DNA of 64,000 bases from Azohydromonas caseinilytica (GTDB lineage Bacteria > Pseudomonadota > Gammaproteobacteria > Burkholderiales > Burkholderiaceae_C). The notes beneath the pieces are model-generated. The model searched no databases and had not been told where the DNA came from. It was given only the letters and a program-made list of their open reading frames with translations. How positions within the stretch are numbered: position 1 is the first letter of the stretch; every line of letters begins with the position of its first letter. The stretch is taken from contig NZ_JABBFW010000006.1 of assembly GCF_012927045.1 (NCBI RefSeq), forward strand, positions 100,361 through 164,360, in the 5' to 3' direction. Of the stretch, positions 57,735 to 64,000 are shown one piece after another. The position numbers and the translations under genes are program-made.

Positions 57735-58031
57735 TCAGCCCGGCTTCTTCTTCCGCCCGCCCTGCCCCTTGTAGCGCAGCCGCCGCGCTTCCTTGGGATC
57801 GACCTGCAGCCCGCGGCACAGCTCGACGCGGTCGCCCTCGCGCAGCGGGTGCTCCGGGGGCTGGAGCCGGCCCCAGACGCTCAAGGCCAGCGACTGCGCG
57901 CTGAACTGCGGATGGCGCGCCATCAGCCCGGAAGCCTGCACCGCCTGCTGCAGCGTCGCGCCGGCGGGCAGTTCCAGCGTCACACGCTCGACCTGGCGCG
58001 GCGCGGGGCTGAACACGACTTCGACCTGCAT
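57735..58031 (-). CDS. RnfH family (UPF0125) ubiquitin-fold protein
   Basis: A 98-residue small protein of the RnfH family, a beta-grasp fold of unknown biochemical role. Signatures: MQVEVVFSPAPRQVERVTLE, LPAGATLQQAVQASGLM, and SVWGRLQPPEHPLREGDRVE followed by a basic C-terminal tail (RRLRYKGQGGRKKKPG). Start at ATG 58029-58031 is the family start. It lies seven bases after the RatA-like gene, the order (ratA-rnfH, divergent from smpB) seen widely in proteobacteria. Confidence 0.92.
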   Translation of the reverse strand: MQVEVVFSPAPRQVERVTLELPAGATLQQAVQASGLMARHPQFSAQSLALSVWGRLQPPEHPLREGDRVELCRGLQVDPKEARRLRYKGQGGRKKKPG

Positions 58032-58038
58032 GGCGGCC

Positions 58039-58491
58039 TCAGCGCGGTCCATGGACCTGCTCGGCGCGCTTCACGAAGGCATCGACGAAGGTGTTGGCGA
58101 TGCGGTCGAACACCGGGCTGACGACCAGCTCCAGCGCGCGGCTGGAGAAGGCGTAGCGCAGGTCGAACTCGATGCGGCAGGCCTTGGGCTCGGAGCCCGG
58201 CGCGCCCAGCGGGTGGAACAGCCAGGTGCCGTCGAGCAGCGAGAACGGGCCGTCCACCAGCTCCATGCGCACTTCCTGGCCGGCGACGTGGGTGTTGCGG
58301 GTGGTGAAGTTGTGGCGCACACCCGCGTAGTGCAGGTGCAGCCGCGCGGTCATGCTCTGCTCCACGCGCTCCAGCACCTCGGCGCGGTCGCACCAAGGCA
58401 GGAAGGCGGGGTAGTCCTCGACCGCGGTCACCAGGTCATAGATCTCGCGGGGCGTGTACCACAGCAGGACCGACTTTTTCACGTGCTTCAT
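58039..58491 (-). CDS. ratA: RatA/COQ10-type START-domain protein
   Basis: A 150-residue polyketide-cyclase/START-fold protein: [40 protein letters not shown], and [20 protein letters not shown] followed by a C-terminal helix ([17 protein letters not shown]). Family members are called either ubiquinone-binding COQ10-like proteins or RatA, a ribosome-association inhibitor in E. coli; sequence alone does not decide. Start [13 protein letters not shown] at ATG 58489-58491. It is divergent from smpB (50 bases between starts), as in the conserved ratA-smpB arrangement. Confidence 0.9.
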   Translation of the reverse strand: MKHVKKSVLLWYTPREIYDLVTAVEDYPAFLPWCDRAEVLERVEQSMTARLHLHYAGVRHNFTTRNTHVAGQEVRMELVDGPFSLLDGTWLFHPLGAPGSEPKACRIEFDLRYAFSSRALELVVSPVFDRIANTFVDAFVKRAEQVHGPR

Positions 58492-58508
58492 ACAATGGCG
58501 GGATTGTA

Positions 58509-58534
58509 GGGGCCGCGTCCGGCCCCCTTTTTTT
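58509..58534 (+). terminator. Terminator-like hairpin directly before the smpB start
   Basis: GGGGCC-GCGTCC-GGCCCC followed by C and seven T has the form of an intrinsic terminator in plus orientation, and ends seven bases before the smpB ATG. It may end transcription entering from the left, or act as a leader attenuator if smpB transcription begins upstream. Confidence 0.5.
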
Positions 58535-58541
58535 CGTGCCC

Positions 58542-59018
58542 ATGCCGCCACCCTCTCCCGCCCTCATTGCCGAAAACCGCCGCGCCCGCTTCGAGTACCA
58601 CATCGAGGAGCAATTCGAGGCCGGCATGGTGCTCGCCGGCTGGGAGGTGAAAGCCATCCGCGCCGGCCAAGTCCAGCTCACCGACGGCTACGTCGTCATC
58701 CGCGACGGCGAGCTCTACCTCATCGGCTGCCGCATCAACGCGCTGCGCAGCGCCTCGACGCACGTGGTGCCGGAGGCCGACCGCACCAAGAAGCTGCTGA
58801 TGAAGAAGGACGAGATCCGCCGCCTCATCGGCAAGGTCGAGCAGCGCGGCTTCACGCTCGTGCCGCTGAACCTGCACTACAAGAACGGCCTGGTGAAGGC
58901 CCAGATCGCCCTGGCCAAGGGCAAGGCCCAGCACGACAAGCGCGAGACCGAGAAGGCGCGCGACTGGGAACGCGAGAAGGGCCGCCTGATGCGGCACAAG
59001 GTGTCGACCAAGGCGTGA
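58542..59018 (+). CDS. smpB: SsrA-binding protein SmpB
   Basis: A 158-residue tmRNA-binding protein used in trans-translation to rescue stalled ribosomes. The OB fold contains [39 protein letters not shown] and [20 protein letters not shown], and the C-terminal tail is basic ([20 protein letters not shown]). ATG 58542 is used; a GTG two codons earlier is also possible, and neither has a good ribosome site. No tmRNA gene was found in this window. Confidence 0.96.
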   Translation: MPPPSPALIAENRRARFEYHIEEQFEAGMVLAGWEVKAIRAGQVQLTDGYVVIRDGELYLIGCRINALRSASTHVVPEADRTKKLLMKKDEIRRLIGKVEQRGFTLVPLNLHYKNGLVKAQIALAKGKAQHDKRETEKARDWEREKGRLMRHKVSTKA

Positions 59019-59065
59019 GGATGGCGCGCCGGCCTTGCGGGGCTGGCGCGCTCGCCCGCATACCC

Positions 59066-60172
59066 TCACCGCAACCTAAAACTCCCGCTGTGCCCCTCGA
59101 CGCGGGCACGCCGCGCTGACACCCAGGCCATGGCCCGCTGCTCCACATGCCGGTAGAACAGCGCGCCGGCCAGCAGGCTCGCGCCCCAGGCCAGCAGCAG
59201 CCCCAGCGCCTGCGGCACGGGCTCGGCCGGCACGAACTCGGTGAAGGCCGCGTTCACCACCAGGCACACCGGGAAGTGCACCAGGAACACGCCGTAGCTG
59301 ATGCGCGAGAGCCGCGCCGTTAGCCGCCCCAACCATCCCTGGGCGCCCGGCACCCATTGCGGACGCCACTGCAGCACCGCCAGCAGCGCGGCCACCAGCG
59401 CCGCCAGCGCGATGCGCTCGCGGTACTCCACCAGCAGCGCCACCCCGACCAGCAGCAGCAAGCCGGCCAGCGGCCCGACGCGCAGCCGCGGCGCGCTCCA
59501 CCAGGCCGCCAGCACGCCCAGGCCGTAGGCGCCAAAGAAATATGGCGCCGCCACGTCCCAGTCGGCATCCAGGTTGAAGTACAGCAGCGAAGCCGCCACG
59601 ACGGCCCAGACCAGCATCGGCGCGAGCCGGCGCCGCAGGCCGTCCTGGCCCTCCAGCTTGTGCGCCAGCACCAGCAGCGCCAGCAGCAGCGCGTAGAGCT
59701 GGAAGTCGATGGCCACGTACCAGACGCCCGCGGACAGCGCCTCGAAGCCCAGCAGGTCGTGCAGCAGCAGCACATGCGCCAGCAGCTGCAGCAGCCGCGG
59801 CGGATCGGAAATGCTGTCGTGGTCCATCCACTCGCGCGCCAGCGCCGAGGCCGCGATGGCGATCAGCAGCATCACGGCGTAGGGCAGCACCAGCCGCGCG
59901 TAGCGCTCGCCCAGCAGGCTCCAGGGCGAGGCCCCGGCCTTGAGCCGGCCCTGCGGCGCCAGGCTGCGCGCCGCCAGGAAGCCGCCCAGCACCAGGAACA
60001 CCTGCACGGCGATGCGCGCGTGCTGCGACAGCCAGCCGACCAGATCGGGCGCCAGCGGCGCCACCACGTCCGACATCGGCCCGTAGAAGGCCAGGTGATG
60101 CAGCACGATCAATTGGCACGCGACCGCCTTGAGCGCATCCACATGCGCCCAGCGTGAAGCCATGTTTTTCAT
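59066..60172 (-). CDS. Acyltransferase 3 family membrane protein
   Basis: A 368-residue polytopic protein with about ten hydrophobic helices. The N-terminus HVDALKAVACQLIVLHHLAF carries the conserved His of the acyltransferase-3 family, and HARIAVQVFLVLGGFLAARS continues the pattern with a conserved Arg region (YARLVLPYAVMLLIA). Such proteins O-acetylate or O-acylate polysaccharides or other envelope glycans; the acceptor is unknown. ATG 60172 overlaps the stop of the preceding PLP enzyme gene by four bases; an internal ATG at 60163 is an alternative start. Confidence 0.88.
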   Translation of the reverse strand: MKNMASRWAHVDALKAVACQLIVLHHLAFYGPMSDVVAPLAPDLVGWLSQHARIAVQVFLVLGGFLAARSLAPQGRLKAGASPWSLLGERYARLVLPYAVMLLIAIAASALAREWMDHDSISDPPRLLQLLAHVLLLHDLLGFEALSAGVWYVAIDFQLYALLLALLVLAHKLEGQDGLRRRLAPMLVWAVVAASLLYFNLDADWDVAAPYFFGAYGLGVLAAWWSAPRLRVGPLAGLLLLVGVALLVEYRERIALAALVAALLAVLQWRPQWVPGAQGWLGRLTARLSRISYGVFLVHFPVCLVVNAAFTEFVPAEPVPQALGLLLAWGASLLAGALFYRHVEQRAMAWVSARRARVEGHSGSFRLR

Positions 60173-61350
60173 GGAGCGCGGTGCAGCAGGTCGAGTGCCT
60201 GGGCCAGGTCGGCCTGCAGGTCTTCCACCGCTTCGAGGCCCAGGCTGAAGCGGATCAGCGTGCCGCGGTACGGCACCGGGCGGCTGCGCAGGCTGGCCGC
60301 GTCATAGGGCACGGCCAGGCTCACCGGCCCGCCCCAGGACCAGCCGATGCGAAAGAGCTTGAGCGCGTCCACCACCGCGTCGGCCTGGGCCGGGCTGTAG
60401 CGCAGGTCCAGCTCGACCGTGAACAGGCCGGCGGCGGCGCTGCAGGTGTCGGCCCAGTGCTCATGCCCCGGCGACCCGGGCAGCGCCGGATGCAGCACGC
60501 GCGCGAACTCGGGGCGTTGCGCGCACCAGCGCGCCAGCTGCCGGCCGGCGGCGTCCTGCGCCGCGTAGCGCAGCGGCAGCGAGGGCAGCCCGCGCAGCAC
60601 CGCTTCCACGTCGTTGAGGCCCACGCCCAGGCCCAGGCGGCTGTGCGCCAGCGCCAGGCGCCGGTACAGCGTCTCGTCGGCGGTGACGACCGAGCCCATG
60701 AGCAGGTCGCCGCCGCCGGAGGGGTACTTGGTCAGCGCGTGCACCGTCAGGTCCACGCCCAACGCAAAGGCGTCGAAGGCGATGCCGGCACCCCAGGTGT
60801 TGTCCAGCGCGATCACGGCCTGCGGCGCGCCGCGGCGCACCGCGGCAATGAGCGCGCGCAGGTCCGGGAACTCCATCGTCACCGAGCCCGCAGCCTCCAC
60901 CCAGACGAGTTTTACTTGCGGCGTCAGCAGCGCTTCGAGCGAGGCCGGGTCCATCGCGTCGTAGACCCGGTGCGTGATGCCCCAGGACTTCAATTCATGG
61001 CGCGCGAAGGTTTTACCTGGCCCATAGGCGTTGTCGGGCAGCAGCACCTCGTCGCCCTGCCCCAGCAGCGCGATGTCCACCAGCGAGATGGCGGACAGCC
61101 CGCTGGGCGCCAGCAGCGCCTGCTTGCCGCCTTCGAGCGAGGCGATGCGTGCCTCCAGCGTGAAGGTGGTGGGCGTGCCGTGCAGGCCGTAGGTGTAGGC
61201 CGACTTGTCCAGCCAGCTGTGCGTGCGCAGCGCCGCCGTGTTCGGGAAGAACACGGTCGAGGCCTTGTGCACCGCCACCGCGGGCGATCCAAAACCGGCC
61301 GGCGGGACGTAGTCGTGGTGGATGAGTGAGGTGCTGCGGTCCTGGCTCAT
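60169..61350 (-). CDS. metC: Cystathionine beta-lyase-like PLP enzyme
   Basis: A 393-residue Cys/Met-metabolism PLP enzyme. Key parts: [20 protein letters not shown] near 52, [20 protein letters not shown] near 73, the PLP Asp in [15 protein letters not shown] near 180, and the Schiff-base Lys in [20 protein letters not shown] near 205. Length and the [12 protein letters not shown] motif fit the cystathionine beta-lyase branch, which makes homocysteine from cystathionine. Within the family, gamma-lyase or synthase activities are hard to separate by eye. ATG 61348-61350 overlaps the rimO stop. Confidence 0.85.
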   Translation of the reverse strand: MSQDRSTSLIHHDYVPPAGFGSPAVAVHKASTVFFPNTAALRTHSWLDKSAYTYGLHGTPTTFTLEARIASLEGGKQALLAPSGLSAISLVDIALLGQGDEVLLPDNAYGPGKTFARHELKSWGITHRVYDAMDPASLEALLTPQVKLVWVEAAGSVTMEFPDLRALIAAVRRGAPQAVIALDNTWGAGIAFDAFALGVDLTVHALTKYPSGGGDLLMGSVVTADETLYRRLALAHSRLGLGVGLNDVEAVLRGLPSLPLRYAAQDAAGRQLARWCAQRPEFARVLHPALPGSPGHEHWADTCSAAAGLFTVELDLRYSPAQADAVVDALKLFRIGWSWGGPVSLAVPYDAASLRSRPVPYRGTLIRFSLGLEAVEDLQADLAQALDLLHRAP

Positions 61351-62750
61351 ACGGGCATGCCCACCAGGTCATGCCCCTCGGCGGCGACGATGCGCACGCG
61401 CGTGAACTCGCCCACCTTCAGCGTGCGCGAGGCCTTCTCGGGCGGCAGGATGCGCACGGTGCCGTCGATCTCCGGCGCGTCGGCATAAGTGCGGCCCACG
61501 CCTCCCTTGCGGCCCAGCGCCGGGGCGCTGTCCACCAGCACCTGCATGGTGGCGCCGACGCGGCGCTGCAGCTTGGCCACCGAGATGCGCTCGGCCGCGG
61601 CCATGAAGCGGGCGCGGCGCTCCTCGCGCACGGCGTCCGGCAAGGCGCCGGGCAACTCGTTGGCCGTGGCGCCCTGCACCGGCGAGTAGGCGAAGCAGCC
61701 GGCGCGGTCGATCTGCGCCTCCTGCATGAACTGCAGCAGGTACTCGAACTCGGCGTCGGTCTCGCCGGGGAAGCCGGCGATGAAGGTGCTGCGCACCACC
61801 AGCTCCGGGCAGACCTCGCGCCACTTGGCGATGCGCTCCAGATGACGCTCGCCGCTGGCCGGGCGCTTCATGCGCTTGAGCACGTCGGGATGCGCGTGCT
61901 GCAGCGGGATGTCGAGGTACGGCAGGATGCGGCCCGCGGCCATCAGCGGCAGGACCTCGTCCACATGCGGATAGGGATAGACGTAGTGCAGCCGCACCCA
62001 GGCGCCGTGCTGCTCGGCCAGCGCGCCGAGCTGCTCGCACAGCTCCAGCATGCGCGTGCGCACGGGCTTGCCGTCCCAGAAGCCGGTGCGGTACTTCACA
62101 TCGACCCCATACGCGCTCGTGTCCTGGCTGACGACCAGCAGCTCCTTCACGCCGGACTCGAACAGCGCGCGGGCCTCGCCCAGCACGTCGCCGATCGGGC
62201 GCGACACCAGGTCGCCGCGCAGGCTGGGGATGATGCAGAAGCTGCAGCGGTGGTTGCAGCCCTCGCTGATCTTCAGGTAGGCGTAGTGCTTGGGCGTGAG
62301 CTTGATGCCGGCGGCGCCGCGCGCCTCGGGCACCAGGTCGATGAAGGGATCGTGCGGCTTGGGCACGTATTGGTGCACCGCGTCCATCACCTCCTGCGTG
62401 GCATGCGGGCCGGTGACGGCCAGCACCTTGGGATGGACCTCGCGCACGAGGTTGTCGCTCTCGGCGCCGGCGCGCGCGCCCAGGCAGCCGGTGACAATCA
62501 CCTTGCCGTTCTCGGCCAGCGCCTCGCCGATGGTGTCCAGGCTTTCCTTGACGGCGTCGTCGATGAAGCCGCAGGTGTTGACGATGACGAGGTCGGCGCC
62601 GGCGTAGGTCTTGCTGGTTTCGTAGCCTTCGGCGCGCAGCTGGGTAAGGATCAGCTCGGAATCGGTCAGTGCCTTGGGGCAGCCCAGCGACACGAAGCCG
62701 ATGGTGGGCGCCACGCCCTGCGGCGCGGCGGTGGAAATGGGGTCAGTCAT
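61347..62750 (-). CDS. rimO: Ribosomal protein S12 methylthiotransferase RimO
   Basis: A 467-residue radical SAM enzyme that methylthiolates Asp88 of ribosomal protein S12. The UPF0004 domain has [40 protein letters not shown] and [10 protein letters not shown] (three cluster Cys residues). The radical SAM motif is [15 protein letters not shown] near 155, and a TRAM domain follows ([15 protein letters not shown] to end). SLGCPKAL distinguishes RimO from the related MiaB. Start [12 protein letters not shown] at ATG 62748-62750. Overlaps the downstream PLP enzyme gene by four bases. Confidence 0.95.
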   Translation of the reverse strand: MTDPISTAAPQGVAPTIGFVSLGCPKALTDSELILTQLRAEGYETSKTYAGADLVIVNTCGFIDDAVKESLDTIGEALAENGKVIVTGCLGARAGAESDNLVREVHPKVLAVTGPHATQEVMDAVHQYVPKPHDPFIDLVPEARGAAGIKLTPKHYAYLKISEGCNHRCSFCIIPSLRGDLVSRPIGDVLGEARALFESGVKELLVVSQDTSAYGVDVKYRTGFWDGKPVRTRMLELCEQLGALAEQHGAWVRLHYVYPYPHVDEVLPLMAAGRILPYLDIPLQHAHPDVLKRMKRPASGERHLERIAKWREVCPELVVRSTFIAGFPGETDAEFEYLLQFMQEAQIDRAGCFAYSPVQGATANELPGALPDAVREERRARFMAAAERISVAKLQRRVGATMQVLVDSAPALGRKGGVGRTYADAPEIDGTVRILPPEKASRTLKVGEFTRVRIVAAEGHDLVGMPV

Positions 62751-62771
62751 GCGGGAATTGTCCCGCATCCC

Positions 62772-63365
62772 TCAAGGCTGACGTTTTGAACCGGGAAAGC
62801 CGGGCATGTTGGGAAAGAGCGATTCGGCCTGTTTCTGCATCTGCTCCTGCATCTGCGTGAACAGCTTCTTGGACTGCTCCATGTAATTGCCAATGAGGTG
62901 CTGCATCAGCGGCGCCTGGCCGCTGAGGAACTGCGTCCACATTTCCGGCGTGTATTTCTGCGGGTCGTACAGTTCGCGGCCCTGCTCGGCCAGCCGGCTT
63001 TGCAGCTCGACGAAAGTCTGCAGGTTCTTTTCCAGGTACGAGCCCATCAGGCCCTGCATGGCGTGGCCGTAGAAACGGATGATGTGCGCCAGCATCTGGG
63101 TCGAGAACATCGGCACGCCGCCGGTTTCCTCTTCCAGGATGATCTGCAGCAGGATGCTGCGCGTGAGGTCTTCGCCAGTCTTGGCGTCGCGAACTTCGAA
63201 GGCTTGTCCTTCCAGAACCATCGCCTTGACGTCGGCCAGCGTGATGTAGGCGCTGGTGTGTGTGTCGTAGAGGCGACGGTTGGGGTACTTCTTCAGGATG
63301 CGGGGTCCGCTGTCCTGGACGGTGTTTGCTTCGCCGGCCGTACCGCCAGGTCGCTTCAAGGGCAT
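62772..63365 (-). CDS. phaR: Polyhydroxyalkanoate synthesis repressor PhaR
   Basis: A 197-residue DNA- and granule-binding regulator of polyhydroxyalkanoate storage. The N-terminal PHB_acc_N domain is intact: ILKKYPNRRLYDTHTSAYIT, LADVKAMVLEGQAFEVRDAK, TGEDLTRSILLQIILEEE. A PHB-accumulation segment follows (LAHIIRFYGHAMQGLMGSYL), then a Gln/Met-rich C-terminal tail (QMQEQMQKQAESLFPNMPGF). PhaR represses phasin genes until PHB granules titrate it, so the organism probably makes PHB although phaC is not in the window. Transcribed with rimO 21 bases downstream. Confidence 0.95.
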   Translation of the reverse strand: MPLKRPGGTAGEANTVQDSGPRILKKYPNRRLYDTHTSAYITLADVKAMVLEGQAFEVRDAKTGEDLTRSILLQIILEEETGGVPMFSTQMLAHIIRFYGHAMQGLMGSYLEKNLQTFVELQSRLAEQGRELYDPQKYTPEMWTQFLSGQAPLMQHLIGNYMEQSKKLFTQMQEQMQKQAESLFPNMPGFPGSKRQP

Positions 63366-63704
63366 ATACAGGCTCCCGTAACAATCGCCGGGATTTTAGG
63401 CGCAGCGCCCCCGGCCCAAGCCTGGAGGCGGCAGGAATTCAGGACCCCGACGCGGCCTTGTGCGGCAGATCATCGGGCTTGGAGCGCTCGCCCGGCTTTG
63501 AAAACCACGCGCTGCACAGGCCGGATGCAGCGCGTGTGGAGCCCGCTGGAGCCAACCCGCTGCACGCCGCAGCTCACCAAGGACCGCGCCCGACCCCGCC
63601 GGCAAGGGTGAAAACAGGTCCCGCATCAACGCGGCGCGCCCGCCGCGAAAAATTACCTGGAAATTCGCCTCATTAACCCAACGCCAATTCGCATCCAAGA
63701 ATGC
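63366..63704. other. Intergenic interval between phaR and the tRNA-Ala terminator
   Basis: No supported gene. It must hold the phaR promoter on the minus strand, but no clear -35/-10 pair stands out. Short open frames here lack family similarity and ribosome sites. Confidence 0.6.
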
Positions 63705-63729
63705 AAAAAGGCCACCCGAAGGCGGCCTT
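63705..63729 (-). terminator. Intrinsic terminator downstream of tRNA-Ala
   Basis: On the minus strand AAGGCCGCC-TTCG-GGTGGCCTT followed by TTT forms a nine-pair hairpin with a UUCG-type tetraloop and one G-T pair, placed 84 bases beyond the tRNA-Ala 3' end. Confidence 0.8.
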
Positions 63730-63813
63730 GAGCATCAAAACAGTCACATGAGCCCTGAAAGGGCTTGCAGTCAAACTGCATTCCTGAACGCCGCGCCCTC
63801 ATCAAAAAATTGA

Positions 63814-63889
<76 letters not shown>

Positions 63890-63923
63890 GAAGGAATTGC
63901 GCGCCGTTCAGGCAATAAAACTT

Positions 63924-64000
63924 TGGCGGAGTGGACGGGACTCGAACCCGCGACCCCCGGCGTGACAGGCCGGTATTCTAACCGACTGAACTACCACTCC
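63924..64000 (-). tRNA. tRNA-Asp (GTC anticodon), CCA encoded
   Basis: The reverse complement begins exactly at the window end with GGAGTGGTAGTTCAGTCGG and ends CCACTCCGCCA; 77 bases, complete. Anticodon loop CTGTCAC gives GTC. Confidence 0.97.

Overview
The window reads as chromosomal DNA of a high-GC betaproteobacterium of the order Burkholderiales, most likely family Comamonadaceae. The case rests on gene content and order: a leucine/isovalerate (liu) operon, a complete ccoI-S-N-O-Q-P cbb3 oxidase operon beside hemN and an FNR-type regulator, a phaR polyhydroxyalkanoate regulator, and an exbB-exbD-lpxK-kdsB-adk envelope cluster. This assignment is inferred; no 16S rRNA is present.

Layout. 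1-3355 (minus): liuC (cut by the window edge), liuB and liuA, with a divergent AraC-type regulator at 3466. 4589-6364 (plus): an EEP-family phosphatase/nuclease and a pirin. 6446-15584 (minus): an accessory island of three overlapping genes, namely a degenerate helicase/DUF1998 protein, a SNF2-type helicase and an Eco57I/DrmMI-like DNA methylase. The methylase has an AT-rich recognition domain and is broken near its C-terminus. The island abuts tRNA-His. 15719-19741: tRNA-His, ppiD, tRNA-Val, two tRNA-Asn, icd. 19923-30066: a microaerobic respiration block (SafE-like protein, hemN, fnr, cco genes) in which ccoG is reduced to a deleted, frameshifted remnant. 30138-37038: DUF192 protein, sodB, xseA, exbBD, lpxK, trm112-like, kdsB, adk. 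37078-45136 (minus): a six-gene overlapping operon tadA-ldcA-yejA/B/E/F-like, suggesting muropeptide or peptide recycling.

45.1-53.1 kb is a second accessory region. It contains a decayed orphan vgrG, an AT-rich ORF with no ATG, two small exported proteins, a gamma-glutamylcyclotransferase remnant, and a complete AT-rich type II restriction-modification system: a methylase on the minus strand, and a controller protein plus BamHI-like endonuclease on the plus strand, with a C-box between them. 53.2-63.4 kb returns to housekeeping genes: guaA, a Tet-family MFS transporter, guaB, RnfH, a RatA-like protein, smpB, an acyltransferase, a cystathionine beta-lyase-like enzyme, rimO and phaR. tRNA-Ala and tRNA-Asp close the window.

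The best candidate for an unusual system is the 6.4-15.6 kb island. Its upstream protein keeps a helicase/DUF1998 architecture with a nuclease-like C-terminus but lacks the ATPase motifs, and it is translationally coupled to an intact SNF2 helicase and to a methylase carrying two separate lesions. All family assignments come from reading motifs and recalled family features; no database search was run.
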